Shown: positions 38,917-48,901, numbered from the stretch's first letter. The stretch: 64,000 bases of DNA from Rhodothalassiaceae bacterium (GCA_026004935.1 BPKC01000001.1:1775491-1839490); one strand, 5' to 3'. Notes: generated by a model not told the origin, from the letters alone. Numbers and translations are program-made.

Positions 38917-40568
38917 ACGGGCTCATTCCCGCCTTTCTGCTTCCGGTCGGGCTGCTGCTCTGCGGCTTTGCCGGCGCGCGGCTCGCCGCGCTGCTGCTGT
39001 TCTTCCAGCAGGAGGAATACGACGGCCCCCGCTTCGCCCGCTGGCTCTCTGAGGCGGGCGCGCGCGACCGCCGGACCTCGCTTGCGGCCGCGATCGGGGC
39101 CGTCGTCGGATTCTCCCCGGCCGACTGGGCGCAGGCGGCGGGCCTTACCCTCGTCGCGCTCGGGCTGATCGAGGGGATCCGCCGCAGCCTGACCGTGCTC
39201 GCCCGCGCAAAGAAACCGCTGAGGCTCACGGCGCGCGCATGGCGGATTCTCGCGCTCGCCTTTGCGCTCGCGGTGCTCGTCCTCGTCCTCCTGTTCCTCG
39301 CGGCGGCGCGGTTCGCGGGGATCGACCACCCGGCGGTCGCGACGGGGATCGGCGCGCTGCTCGTGGCGCAGGGCGCGCCGTTCCTCCTCATCGCCGCGAA
39401 CGCGCTGCTGGCGCCCGTGGAGCGCCGGATCCGGCGCCGCTACCGCGCCGAGGCCGAGGCGCGGCTGAAGGAGATCGACCCCTGCGTCATCGGCATCACC
39501 GGCTCCTTCGGCAAGACCTCGACCAAGCACATTCTCGGGCATCTGCTGGAAAGCCTCGGGCCGACGCTGATCACGCCGGGCAGCGTCAACACCGAGATGG
39601 GGATCGTGCGCATCATCCGCGAGAAGCTGGAGCCGCGGCACCGCCATTTCGTCGTCGAGATGGGCGCCTATGGTCCCGGCTCCATCGCGCGGCTGTGCGC
39701 GCTCACCCCGCCGCGGATCGGGGTGCTGACCGCCGTCGGCGAGGCGCATTACGAGCGATTCACGAGTCTCGAGACCGTCGCCCGCGCGAAGATGGAGCTG
39801 GCCGAGGCGGTCTGGCGGCAGGGCGGCCCGCTTGTCGCCGTCCTCGACGGCATCGCGGAGCCCGCGCTCAAGAGCCGGCTGGCCGCGCGCGCCGTGCCGG
39901 GGCGGGTGATCCTCGTCGGCAGCGGCGAGGAGGCCGACTGGCGGGTGCGGGAGATCGCCGAGGACGCGGACGGCATCACGTTGCGCTTCTGCCCGCCGGG
40001 CGGCGGCGAGACGGTCTGGCGCGCGCCGCTCCACGGCCTGCATCAGGGCTGGAACCTGATCGCCGCGGCGGCGGCCGCGCATGAGCTCGGCATGCCGCTT
40101 GCCGCGATCGCTGGAGCCCTCGGCAGCCTCACGCCGGTCGCCCATCGTCTCGCCGTCACCCGCAGCGCGGCCGGGGTGACGGTGATCGACGATGCCTACA
40201 ACAGCAATCCCAGGGGATTCCGCGCGGCGCTCGCGCTTCTCGACGAGCTGGGCCGGCGCGCCGGCGGCCGGCGCATCCTGCTCACGCCGGGCATGGTCGA
40301 GCTCGGCGCGCGCCACGATGAGGCCCACCGAGCGCTCGGCGAGGAGGCGGCGGGGCGCGTCGACATCGCGCTGCTCGTGCGCCCGGAGCGCTTCCCCAGC
40401 TTCGAGGAGGGCCTGCGGGCCGCAGCCGGCGCACGCGCGCCGGAGATCCTGCACTTCGCCCGTCAGGCGGACGCCGAGGCCTGGCTGAAGGCGCACGGGC
40501 GTCCCGGCGACGTGGTGCTGGTGGAGAACAATCTGCCCGACCTCTACGAGGCGCCGCCGCGCTTCTAG
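38913..40568 (+). CDS. membrane-fused MurF-like Mur ligase
   Basis: A 551-residue protein. The first ~165 residues have about four hydrophobic segments (around 8-30, 70-90, 112-135, 145-165). A Mur-ligase catalytic part follows: P-loop GITGSFGKTSTK (~197-205), NTEMGIVRIIRE, EMGAYGPGSIARL, and DDAYNSNPRGF near residue 425, which is the MurF-type substrate signature. Canonical MurF is soluble and has no such helices. MurF normally adds D-Ala-D-Ala to UDP-MurNAc-tripeptide, matching the ligase two genes upstream. The membrane fusion recalls PgsB-like polymer ligases. Acceptor unknown. Confidence 0.85.
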   Translation: MNGLIPAFLLPVGLLLCGFAGARLAALLLFFQQEEYDGPRFARWLSEAGARDRRTSLAAAIGAVVGFSPADWAQAAGLTLVALGLIEGIRRSLTVLARAKKPLRLTARAWRILALAFALAVLVLVLLFLAAARFAGIDHPAVATGIGALLVAQGAPFLLIAANALLAPVERRIRRRYRAEAEARLKEIDPCVIGITGSFGKTSTKHILGHLLESLGPTLITPGSVNTEMGIVRIIREKLEPRHRHFVVEMGAYGPGSIARLCALTPPRIGVLTAVGEAHYERFTSLETVARAKMELAEAVWRQGGPLVAVLDGIAEPALKSRLAARAVPGRVILVGSGEEADWRVREIAEDADGITLRFCPPGGGETVWRAPLHGLHQGWNLIAAAAAAHELGMPLAAIAGALGSLTPVAHRLAVTRSAAGVTVIDDAYNSNPRGFRAALALLDELGRRAGGRRILLTPGMVELGARHDEAHRALGEEAAGRVDIALLVRPERFPSFEEGLRAAAGARAPEILHFARQADAEAWLKAHGRPGDVVLVENNLPDLYEAPPRF

Positions 40569-40627
40569 ACCCCGCCCCCGTGCGGGGTGCCGGGGCGCAG
40601 AAGAAAAGGGGGCCTGGCGCCCCCTTT
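40569..40627 (+). terminator. two consecutive hairpins after the ddl-hydrolase-MurF operon
   Basis: The first is ACCCCGC / GCGGGGT (40569-40575, 40582-40588). The second is AAAGGGGGC / GCCCCCTTT (40605-40613, 40619-40627) with a 5-base loop and a short T run. Positioned immediately after the stop codon. Confidence 0.6.
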
Positions 40628-40631
40628 GTCC

Positions 40632-41410
40632 CGCCATCCGCCGACTCGATCGGCGGGTCGCGCGTCCTTCTTGCGCCATCCGCCGGCGCGACCGGCGGCT
40701 CGACCGGCGGTGCGAGCCCCTTTCTTCGTCATCCGCCGGCTCGACCGGCGGCTTGACCGGCGGTGCGAGCCCCTTTCTTCGTCATCCGCCGGCTTGACCG
40801 GCGGATCCAGCGGAAAGCGGGGTAACATCGACCGTCGGGCGTTTTCACTCCTCGCGGCTGGATTCGCCGCTTTCGCGGCGAATGACGAAAGAAGAAAGCG
40901 TCATCCGCCGGCTCGACCGGCGGATCCAGCGGGAAGCGGGGGGTAACATCGACCGTCGGGCGTTTTCACTCCTCGCGGCTGGATTCGCCGCTTTCGCGGC
41001 GAATGACGAAAGGAGAAAGCGTCATCCGCCGGCTTGACCGGCGGGTCCAGCGGGCGGTGGAACAATCAACGGCGTCGGAGCTGCACGCACCGTCCGCTGG
41101 GTTCGCCGGTCAAGCCGGCGAACGACGTGTCCGGGAGACCGTCACGCGCCGGTGCCCGCTCCCAAGCGTCATCCGCCGGCTCGACCGGCGGATCCAGCGG
41201 AAAGCGGGGTAACATCGACCGTCGGGCGTTCTCACTCCTCGCGGCTGGATTCGCCGCTTTCGCGGCGAATGACGAAAGGAGAAAGCGTCATCCGCCGGCT
41301 TGACCGGTGGATCCAGCGCACGGCGGAGCCGATCACCGGCGCGGGCGACAGCGTCCCCGCCCGATGGGTTCGCCGCATCTGCCGGCGAACGACGCGTTTC
41401 GAAGGGCGTC
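40632..41410. repeat. hairpin repeat array 4
   Basis: Lies between the convergent ends of the MurF-like and mini-TonB genes. It contains about ten modules. A unit with CCGCCGGCTCGACCGGCGG, the spacer containing GGTAACATCGACCGTCGGG, and TTCGCCGCTTTCGCGGCGAA occurs three times with almost identical spacer sequence. No gene seen. Confidence 0.92.
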
Positions 41411-41488
41411 ACCTGCTGCTGCCCCCTCCCGATCGCCATCCGCCGGTGCGCTTTCTCCTCTGTCATCTCGCGCGATCGCGGCCGCGCC

Positions 41489-41869
41489 TTAGCGCAGCGA
41501 CCAGACGATCGGCACCACCAGCGTCAGATCGCCGTCGCTCGCGCCCGCGGGCGGGGCGGGCAGGGGATCGATGCGCGCGATCAGCCGCTCGAGCTCGCGG
41601 TCCAGCACCTCCTCGCCGGTGGGCTGGATGATCTCGTAGGAGGCGATCCTGCCGGAGCGGTCCACGACGATCTTGACCTTCGCCGTGCCCTCGATCTCGC
41701 GCGCGAGCGCCGAGCGAGGATAGGTCTGCTTCGTGGCGATGGTGGCGGCGACGGCCTTCAGCCAGGCGCTCTTGTCGGCGGCCCGGGCGGGAAGAGCCGT
41801 GGAGGCCAGCATCAGCCCGGCGAGCGCCGCGGCCGCGAAGATCCCCGTGCGCAAGCGTGCCTTCGTCAT
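41489..41869 (-). CDS. secreted TonB C-terminal domain protein
   Basis: A 126-residue protein with a signal peptide (MTKARLRTG..., cleavage near ARAAD). It consists only of a TonB/TolA C-terminal-like domain: YPRSALAREIEGTAKVKI, VDRSGRIASYEI, then LPAPPAGA. It lacks the membrane anchor and Pro-rich linker of true TonB. It could be a periplasmic partner or decoy for outer-membrane receptors. The start at 41869 follows AGGGAGACGACGAG. No receptor or ExbBD gene is near. Confidence 0.72.
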   Translation of the reverse strand: MTKARLRTGIFAAAALAGLMLASTALPARAADKSAWLKAVAATIATKQTYPRSALAREIEGTAKVKIVVDRSGRIASYEIIQPTGEEVLDRELERLIARIDPLPAPPAGASDGDLTLVVPIVWSLR

Positions 41870-42047
41870 CTCGTCGTCTCCCTGAACCTGGGGCGGGGCG
41901 GGCAGGCGCCCGTCCTCCGCGCGTGCCATCAGGACATGCCGCCCGCGGCTTCGCCGGCGCGAAGCGGCGGTGTGCATGTGCCCGCCATGACCAGAAGCGT
42001 TCCGACCCGAATCGCCGGTCCTGGCGCGGCCTTCCTTCCCGCGCGGG

Positions 42048-42079
42048 GGTTAACGACCGGTTGCGGCACATGGTTAACG
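42048..42079. promoter_or_regulatory. two GGTTAACG boxes, one a CtrA-type half-site
   Basis: GGTTAACG occurs at 42048-42055 and 42072-42079, 24 bp apart. Read on the minus strand the second gives TTAACCAT, the consensus half-site of the alphaproteobacterial cell-cycle regulator CtrA. They lie about 180-210 bp upstream of the mini-TonB start. The remainder of the 500-bp gap to tRNA-Thr shows no gene. Confidence 0.35.
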
Positions 42080-42368
42080 CCCGCCCCGCGCATCGCTCCT
42101 CCCGGAACCGGGAAGGGATCGGCGAAAGCCCGGCCTTCATCGCGGGCGGCGCCGTCCGCGGTGACAAACGGCCGACGCGCCGGCGGAGACGTTCGCTACG
42201 ACTCCGTGCTACCGCAAACCCGGCCGCCTGCGGGTGTTTCGTCGGGGCGCAGAGGGCGTTCCCCCGGGTCGGGATCCTGCGCGGGCGGGAAGGGCGCGGC
42301 GCAAGCGGATGGAACCGTGACGGCGGGATGCGGCATGCGGGTCGAACGGCCGCAATGATCTTCGAAAC

Positions 42369-42443
<75 letters not shown>

Positions 42444-42595
42444 TCCCGTGCCCGGGCGGCCCCGGGACTCTGGCGGGGCGGGCGGCGTCGCGCCCGCCGG
42501 GCGGTGGCGTGCAGCCGGCGGCTCTTTGCCACAGGCCGCCGCCACTGGCAAGCCCGTCCAGGGCATGACGAGCCGGTCCGGCGCCCCTTCTTCCG

Positions 42596-43560
42596 CGTCA
42601 CCCGCCGGCTTGACCGGCGGGTCCAATCCCCTCCCTCGTCACCCGCCGGCTTGACCGGCGGGTCCAGCGGGAAGCGGGGTCGATTCCCGGCGCCGGAGCC
42701 CTCACGCCAAGCGGCTGGATTCGCCGCTTTCGCGGCGAATGACGAAAGAGGAGAGCGTCACCCGCCGGCACCTTCTCTCTGCGTCACCCGCCGGCTTGAC
42801 CGGCGGGTCCAGGGGGAAGCGGGGCCGATTCCCGGCGCCGGAGCCCTCACGCCAAGCGGCTGGATTCGCCGCTTTCGCGGCGAATGACGAAAGAGGAGAG
42901 CGTCACCCGCCGGCACCCTCTCTCTGCGTCACCCGCCGGCTTGACCGGCGGGTCCAGCGGGCGGCGAAGCCGACCACAGACCTCGGAGCTGCGTTCCCCG
43001 CCGGCTGGGTTCGCCGGTCCAGCCGGCGAACGACGCGATGGGGGAAGGGCACCTGCCGTTGCGCACTCCCGGTCACCACGCCCGATGGGCGCGTCCATCG
43101 TCGCCCGCCGGCGGCGTTTCCGTCTCACCCGCCGGCACCCTCTCTCTGCGTCACCCGCCGGCTTGACCGGCGGGTCCAGCGGAAAGAGAAGCAATCCCGA
43201 GCGCCGGGATCGTCGCGCATGGCGGCTGGATTCGCCGCTTTCGCGGCGAATGACGAGGAGAAAGGGCGTCACCCGCCGGCTTGACCGGCGGGTCCAGCGG
43301 GAAGCGGGGCCGATTCCCGGCGCCGGAGCCCTCACGCCAAGCGGCTGGATTCGCCGCTTTCGCGGCGAATGACGAGAAAAAGAGAGCGTCACCGCCCGGC
43401 ATCATCTCTTTCTCACCCGCCGGCACAATATCCCCTCGTCACCCGCCGGCTTGACCGGCGGGTCCAGCGGGAAGCGGGGTCGATTCCAGGCGCCGGAGCC
43501 GTCACGCACGGCGGCTGGGTTCGCCGGTCAAGCCGGCGAACGACGCGAATGGGGGAGGGC
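42596..43560. repeat. hairpin repeat array 5
   Basis: Upstream of tRNA-Thr. It has about fifteen modules. The unit CCGCCGGCTTGACCGGCGG, then spacer with GATTCCCGGCGCCGGAGCC, then TTCGCCGCTTTCGCGGCGAA recurs at least three times (starting near 42640, 42786 and 43270) with near-identical spacers. Isolated TTCGCCGG-type stems are interspersed. The long open frames through it only reflect repeat composition. Confidence 0.92.
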
Positions 43561-43579
43561 CACCCGCCGGCGCGGCCTC

Positions 43580-43675
43580 GCGGGATTTCCGGTACGGTCT
43601 TGCGCGGGATTACAGGTGCGGTCCCTCGCAGGATTCCCGGCGCGGTCTTGCGCGCGATTTCCGGTGCCGTCGGGC
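43580..43675. repeat. 24-bp minisatellite, four units
   Basis: Units start at 43580, 43604, 43628 and 43652, each of the form GCGGGATTTCCGGTRCGGTC plus four bases. The 24-bp period would encode an eight-residue repeat, but no frame through it has a credible gene context. Confidence 0.75.
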
Positions 43676-43755
43676 GCGTCGCGCCTTGGCGCCTTGGCAG
43701 GATTCTGCGCGGCGCACCTCGGAGCGGGCGGGTGCCGAAGAGGTGTGGTGACGGG

Positions 43756-43998
43756 TCAGCCCTCCGGCCGGGTCGTCTCGATCGTCCAGACCTTGCGGCC
43801 GAAGCGCCAGGCCACATAGAGGATCGGCACGGCCGTCACCCCCATCGCGACCTCCGTCGGCCATTCGGGCAAGCCGAACAGGCGCAGCAGCGCCCATTCG
43901 AGGCCGTCGATGATCAGCAGCATGCTGACGGTGACCAGCACGACCATCGAGACGGTCATCGCCAGCGCCCGCCAGGAAAAGACGTGCCGCGTGGTCAT
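43756..43998 (-). CDS. small membrane protein, two helices
   Basis: An 80-residue protein with two hydrophobic segments (around residues 10-32 and 48-65) and a short charged tail ending TIETTRPEG. Not recognised. It starts 24 bp after another small membrane protein gene on the same strand, so the two may work together, for example as a small heterodimeric complex. Confidence 0.55.
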   Translation of the reverse strand: MTTRHVFSWRALAMTVSMVVLVTVSMLLIIDGLEWALLRLFGLPEWPTEVAMGVTAVPILYVAWRFGRKVWTIETTRPEG

Positions 43999-44022
43999 GG
44001 GCCCGCTCCCGCGATCTGCGCC

Positions 44023-44280
44023 TCACTCGACCGCGAAGGCCTGGAAATGCGAGCCGTCCGCAAGCGACCGGTATAGCCTGCGCGCGCGTCCGGCCGCGTA
44101 GACCGCAAAGGCGAGGCAGCCGACCAGCCCGATGGCGATGGTCACGTAATGCAGCGTCTCGTCGAGGCCCAGGAGATCGTCGATCCACCACAGCGTGCCC
44201 TCGAAGACGATCCCGAAATTGATGAAGCCGATGAGGAAGGCGGTGATCGCCGGCACCGTCGCGTTTGCGGGCTTGTCCAT
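44023..44280 (-). CDS. small membrane protein, two helices
   Basis: An 85-residue protein starting MDKPANATVPAI, with two membrane segments (about 10-33 and 48-68) and a basic RARRLYR stretch after the second. Not recognised. GGAG lies six bases before the ATG; an ATG two codons earlier is possible. It is divergent from nadE across a ~170-bp gap. Confidence 0.55.
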   Translation of the reverse strand: MDKPANATVPAITAFLIGFINFGIVFEGTLWWIDDLLGLDETLHYVTIAIGLVGCLAFAVYAAGRARRLYRSLADGSHFQAFAVE

Positions 44281-44448
44281 GACCATCTCCACGCCTGCGC
44301 TGCAGCCACCCGTCTTTCCACCGAAAGCCGCGCCGGCGTCAAGCCCGCCGGCGAGGGCGCTTGTCTTGGGCCCCTGCGCCGCGCTAGGCCCCGGCTGCGG
44401 ACGCCGCGGCCGGCCGAAGGCGTCCGTGAAGCGGGAAGGGACGCGCCG

Positions 44449-46140
44449 ATGGGCGGGACCGTCAGCATCGCGATCGCGCAGATCGACCAGACCGTCGGGG
44501 ATCTGGAGGGCAACCGCGCGCGCATCATCGCGGCGGCCGAACGGGCAGCCGCGCTGGGCGCGGATCTCGTGATCACGCCGGAGCTCTCGCTCGTCGGCTA
44601 CCCGCCCGAGGACCTCGTGCTGAAGAACGCCTTCATCGAGGGGGCGCGCGCGATGCTGGACTCGCTTCTCGCGTGGTCCGGCGAGAGGGCGCCGGCGCTC
44701 GTCGTGGGACTTCCGTGGGCGGAGGAGGGCCGCCTCTACAACGCCGCCGTCGTCGTGGAGCGCGGGCGGATCGCGGCGCGCGTCTTCAAGCGCATGCTGC
44801 CGAATTACGGCGTCTTCGACGAAAAGCGCCACTTCACCCCGGCGGCCACCGCCGAACCCGTCGTCTTCCGGGACCTGCCGCTCGGGCTCATGATCTGCGA
44901 GGACATGTGGTTTCCCGACGTCCCGGGCGAGCTCAAGGCCAAGGGGGCGGCGATTCTCATCGCCGTCAACGCCTCGCCCTTCGAGACCGAAAAGCACGCC
45001 CACCGGCTGGACGTCGCGCGCGCGCGGGTGGCCGAGACCGGGCTCGCGCTCGTCTTCGCCAACCAGATCGGCGGCCAGGACGAGCTCCTGTTCGACGGCG
45101 CCTCCTTCGTGCTGGACGCCACGGGGCAGGCCGCGGCACGGCTTGCGGCCTTTGCCGAGGACCTGGCGATGATCGAGGTGGATGGCGGCCGGGCCCCGGC
45201 GCGCATCCGCATCCGCCACGGGGGCGATGCGCACTGGGAGGAGGGGGAGGCCGCGATCTATCTGGCGCTCGTCCTCGGCATCCGCGACTATGCGCGCAAG
45301 AACGGCTTCCGGCAGGCGGTGCTGGGCCTGTCCGGCGGCATCGACTCGGCGCTGGTGGCCGCGCTTGCCGCCGATGCGCTGGGGCCCGACCAGGTCTGGG
45401 GGGTGATGCTGCCCTCGCCCTACACCAGCCGCGAGAGTCTGGAGGACGCGGCCGCCGTGGCGCGCAATCTCGGCATCCGCCACGACGTGATCCCCATCAC
45501 CCCGGCGATGGAGGCGGTGGAAGAGATGCTGCGGCCCGTCTTCCACGGTCTTGCGCCCGACGAGACCGAGGAGAACATCCAGGCGCGCCTGAGAGGACTC
45601 GTGGTGATGGCGCTGTCCAACAAGTTCGGGCACCTCGTGCTGTCCACCGGCAACAAGTCCGAGCTGTCGGTGGGCTATGCCACGCTCTACGGCGACATGG
45701 CCGGCGGGTTTTCTCCCTTGAAGGACGTCTACAAGACGCTGGTCTACCGGCTGGCCCGCTGGCGCAACGCCCATCACCCGACAGGCGCGCTGGGGCCGAA
45801 GGGTGTCGTGATCCCGGAGCGCATCCTCACCAGGGCGCCGAGCGCCGAGCTCAGGCCCGGCCAGACGGATCAGGACAAGCTGCCGCCCTATCCGGTGCTC
45901 GACGACATCCTCCACGGCCTGATCGAGGAGGAGCTCGGGTTCGCCGACATCGTCGCGCGCGGGCATCCGCCGGAGCTGGTGGCGCGGGTCGAGGCGATGC
46001 TCTATGCCGCCGAATACAAGCGCCGGCAGGGCGCACCCGGAATCAAGATCACGCGCAAGAGCTTCACCCGCGACCGGCGCTATCCGGTCACGAACGCCTT
46101 CCGGACCGCCAGGCTGCGCATGGTCGAACGCAAAAATTGA
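44449..46140 (+). CDS. nadE: glutamine-hydrolysing NAD+ synthase
   Basis: A 563-residue two-domain enzyme making NAD+ from deamido-NAD+, the last step of NAD synthesis. The N-terminal nitrilase-type glutaminase has the Glu/Lys/Cys triad in PELSLVGYP (near residue 45), FKRMLPNYGVFDEKRHF and MICEDMWFPD. The synthetase domain has the P-loop GLSGGIDSALVAAL (~293) and LSTGNKSELSVGY. The ATG follows GGAAGGG. The stop overlaps gltX by one base (TGATG), starting a tightly coupled four-gene operon. Confidence 0.96.
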   Translation: MGGTVSIAIAQIDQTVGDLEGNRARIIAAAERAAALGADLVITPELSLVGYPPEDLVLKNAFIEGARAMLDSLLAWSGERAPALVVGLPWAEEGRLYNAAVVVERGRIAARVFKRMLPNYGVFDEKRHFTPAATAEPVVFRDLPLGLMICEDMWFPDVPGELKAKGAAILIAVNASPFETEKHAHRLDVARARVAETGLALVFANQIGGQDELLFDGASFVLDATGQAAARLAAFAEDLAMIEVDGGRAPARIRIRHGGDAHWEEGEAAIYLALVLGIRDYARKNGFRQAVLGLSGGIDSALVAALAADALGPDQVWGVMLPSPYTSRESLEDAAAVARNLGIRHDVIPITPAMEAVEEMLRPVFHGLAPDETEENIQARLRGLVVMALSNKFGHLVLSTGNKSELSVGYATLYGDMAGGFSPLKDVYKTLVYRLARWRNAHHPTGALGPKGVVIPERILTRAPSAELRPGQTDQDKLPPYPVLDDILHGLIEEELGFADIVARGHPPELVARVEAMLYAAEYKRRQGAPGIKITRKSFTRDRRYPVTNAFRTARLRMVERKN

Positions 46141-47552
46141 TGCACCGGAACGGGATAGCAGAGAATCCTGAGAAGAAAGGTGAAGCGGCTGCGACGCGGC
46201 GCGAAGGCGCAGGCGCCGGCGTCGTCGTGCGCTTTGCGCCCTCGCCCACGGGATTGCTGCATCTCGGCAACGTCCGGGCGGCGGTGCTGAACTGGCTCTT
46301 CGCCCGCCGCCACGGCGGCCGCTTCGTCCTGCGCTTCGACGACACGGATCCCGGCCGCGTGCGCGAGGAATACGTGGCGGCGATCCGCGAGGATCTCGCC
46401 TGGCTCGGCCTCGACTGGGACGAGGAGATCCGCCAGTCCGCCCGCATCGATCGCTACCGGCGGGCGGCGGAACGGCTGAAGGAGGCCGGCCGGCTCTATC
46501 CCTGCTACGAGACCCCCGAAGAACTCGATCTCAAGCGCCGCGTGCAGCGCATGCGGGGGCGGCCACCCGTCTATGATCGCGCGGCACTGGGCCTATCGGA
46601 GGAGGAGCGCAGCCGGCTCGAAGCGGAGGGCCGTCGGCCGCACTGGCGCTTTCTGCTCGAAACCGATGCCCCGGTGGAATGGGACGACCTCATCCGCGGC
46701 CGGCAGCGGATCGATCCCGCCTCGCTCAGCGATCCCGTACTGGTCCGCGAGGACGGCAGCTTCCTCTATCTGCTTCCTTCGGTGGTGGACGACATCGAGC
46801 TTGGCATCACCCACGTGATCCGCGGCGAAGACCACGTCACCAATACCGCCGAGCAGATCCAGCTCGTCACCGCGCTCGGCGGCCGGCCGCCGGCGTTCGC
46901 GCATTTCCCGCTGCTGCTGGCGGCCGACGGGCGCCCGCTGTCCAAGCGCGCCGGAGATGCGAGTCTCAGACGCCTGCGGGAGGAGGGCGTGGAGCCGCTC
47001 GCCATCGTCGCGCTGCTCGCGACCCTCGGGACAGGGCGTGCAGCCGAATCCGTCACCTCGCTGGACGCGCTCGTGGCCGATTTCGATCTTGCGGCCTTCT
47101 CGAAAGCGGCGGTGCGGCTCGATTCCGACCAGCTCCATCGGCTCAGCCGGCATGCGCTGCACCATCTTCCGTGGGCGGCCGTCGCGGATCGGGCCGAGCT
47201 CGCGGGTGTCGGCCCCGAGCTGTGGGAGGTGGTGCGCGGCAATCTGGATTCGCTCGTCGATCTCGGGCATTGGAAGCGCGTGGTCGCAGGCGGCATCGCC
47301 CCCGTGATCGCCGATGCGGACCGCGGCTTTCTGGCCGAGGCCGCCGAGCTGCTGCCGGAGGACTGGTCGGGCGACGTGTGGAGCCGCTGGACCGCGGAGG
47401 TCAGGGCGCGCACGGGCCGGAAGGGGCGGGCGCTGTTCCTGCCGCTCAGACGCGCGATCACCGGGCGCGAGAGGGGTCCGGAGATGAGCCGGCTGCTGCC
47501 GCTCATCCCGCGCGCGCTGGTGGAGCGGCGCCTGAAGGGCGAGGAAGCATGA
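46140..47552 (+). CDS. gltX: glutamyl-tRNA synthetase
   Basis: A 470-residue class I aminoacyl-tRNA synthetase that charges tRNA-Glu. The HIGH-type motif is HLGN in [13 protein letters not shown] (residues ~33-44). The KMSKS-type motif is PLSKRAGD (~266). RFDDTDPGR and VIRGEDHV are also family marks. About 28 extra residues precede the catalytic core. It is coupled by TGATG to nadE and ATGA to cysS. A second gltX may exist elsewhere, as is common in Alphaproteobacteria, so its exact tRNA range is open. Confidence 0.95.
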   Translation: MHRNGIAENPEKKGEAAATRREGAGAGVVVRFAPSPTGLLHLGNVRAAVLNWLFARRHGGRFVLRFDDTDPGRVREEYVAAIREDLAWLGLDWDEEIRQSARIDRYRRAAERLKEAGRLYPCYETPEELDLKRRVQRMRGRPPVYDRAALGLSEEERSRLEAEGRRPHWRFLLETDAPVEWDDLIRGRQRIDPASLSDPVLVREDGSFLYLLPSVVDDIELGITHVIRGEDHVTNTAEQIQLVTALGGRPPAFAHFPLLLAADGRPLSKRAGDASLRRLREEGVEPLAIVALLATLGTGRAAESVTSLDALVADFDLAAFSKAAVRLDSDQLHRLSRHALHHLPWAAVADRAELAGVGPELWEVVRGNLDSLVDLGHWKRVVAGGIAPVIADADRGFLAEAAELLPEDWSGDVWSRWTAEVRARTGRKGRALFLPLRRAITGRERGPEMSRLLPLIPRALVERRLKGEEA

Positions 47553-48901
47553 CGATGGACGGGGTCGTGATCCGGCTCACAAACACCCGCACAGGCGAGA
47601 AGGAGGTCTTCACGCCGATCGATCCGCAGCGCGTGCGGATGTACGTCTGCGGGCCGACGGTCTATGACTACGCCCATATCGGCAACGCGCGGCCCGCCGT
47701 GGTCTTCGACGTGCTGTTCCGCCTGCTGCGGCACGTCTACGGCGCCCGGCACGTGATCTATGCGCGCAACATCACGGACATCGACGACAAGATCATCGCC
47801 CGCGCGCGCGAGACCGGCGAGGAGATCGCGGCGATCACCGCGCGCTACGCCGAAATCTACCGGGCGGACATGGCGGCGCTCGGCGTCCTGCCGCCGACGG
47901 TGGAGCCGGCCGCCACCGCCCACATCCCCCAGATGATCGCGATGATCGAGCGCATGCTCGCGCGCGGCTGCGCCTATGTGGCGGATGGACACGTGCTGTT
48001 CTCGGTGGCGCATCTGCCGGACTACGGCGCGCTTTCCCACCGCTCGCGCGAGGAGATGATCGCGGGCGCGCGTGTCGAGGTCGCCCCCTTCAAGCGCGAT
48101 CCGGCGGACTTCGTGCTGTGGAAGCCGAGCGCGGATGATCAGCCCGGCTGGGACAGCCCCTGGGGGCGCGGCCGGCCCGGCTGGCATCTCGAATGCTCGG
48201 CGATGATCCACACCCATCTGGGCCACCCCATCGACATCCACGGCGGCGGCCAGGACCTCGTCTTCCCCCATCACGAGAACGAGCGCGCCCAGAGCGCCTG
48301 CGCCTTCGGCGGCGAGTTCGTGCGGATGTGGGTGCACAACGGCTACGTGATCTCGGGCGGCGAGAAGATGTCGAAGTCGCTCGGCAACTTCTTCACCGTC
48401 CACGAGCTGCTCGCGCGCCACCGGGGCGAGGCGATCCGGCTCGCATTGCTGTCCGCTCATTACCGCCAGCCGCTTGACATCACGGAAGCTCTGCTCGGCG
48501 AGTGCCGCCGTCGGCTGGACCGCTGGTATCGCCTCGTGCGCGGCGTCGCCCCGGCCGCCGCGGTGCCGGAGCCGGTGCTCGCGGCGCTGGCCGACGACCT
48601 CAACACGCCGAAGGCGATGGCGGCGCTAGAGGAGCTCGCGGCGCCGGAAAGCGCGGCCGATCTCCTCGCCGGCGCGCGGTTCCTCGGGCTGCTCGGCGAG
48701 GATCCGGAAACCTGGCTCAAGGGTGCCGACGAGGCGGGCCCGCCGCGCGCGGAGATCGAGGCGCTGATCGCCGAGCGCGCGGCCGCCCGCAAGGCGCGGG
48801 ATTTTGCGCGTGCGGATGCCATCCGCGATCGCCTGGCCGCACAGGGCATCCGGCTGCTCGACCGGCCCGACGGCACCACCGACTGGGAGCGCAGCGGCTG
48901 A
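47549..48901 (+). CDS. cysS: cysteinyl-tRNA synthetase
   Basis: A 450-residue class I synthetase. The N-terminal [16 protein letters not shown] carries both the zinc-site Cys and the HIGH-type HIGN motif. The HHENERAQS segment adds zinc ligands, and KMSKSLGN (residue ~272) is the second ATP motif. Length is normal. It is coupled to gltX by ATGA and to the methyltransferase by TGATG. Confidence 0.97.
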   Translation: MTMDGVVIRLTNTRTGEKEVFTPIDPQRVRMYVCGPTVYDYAHIGNARPAVVFDVLFRLLRHVYGARHVIYARNITDIDDKIIARARETGEEIAAITARYAEIYRADMAALGVLPPTVEPAATAHIPQMIAMIERMLARGCAYVADGHVLFSVAHLPDYGALSHRSREEMIAGARVEVAPFKRDPADFVLWKPSADDQPGWDSPWGRGRPGWHLECSAMIHTHLGHPIDIHGGGQDLVFPHHENERAQSACAFGGEFVRMWVHNGYVISGGEKMSKSLGNFFTVHELLARHRGEAIRLALLSAHYRQPLDITEALLGECRRRLDRWYRLVRGVAPAAAVPEPVLAALADDLNTPKAMAALEELAAPESAADLLAGARFLGLLGEDPETWLKGADEAGPPRAEIEALIAERAAARKARDFARADAIRDRLAAQGIRLLDRPDGTTDWERSG

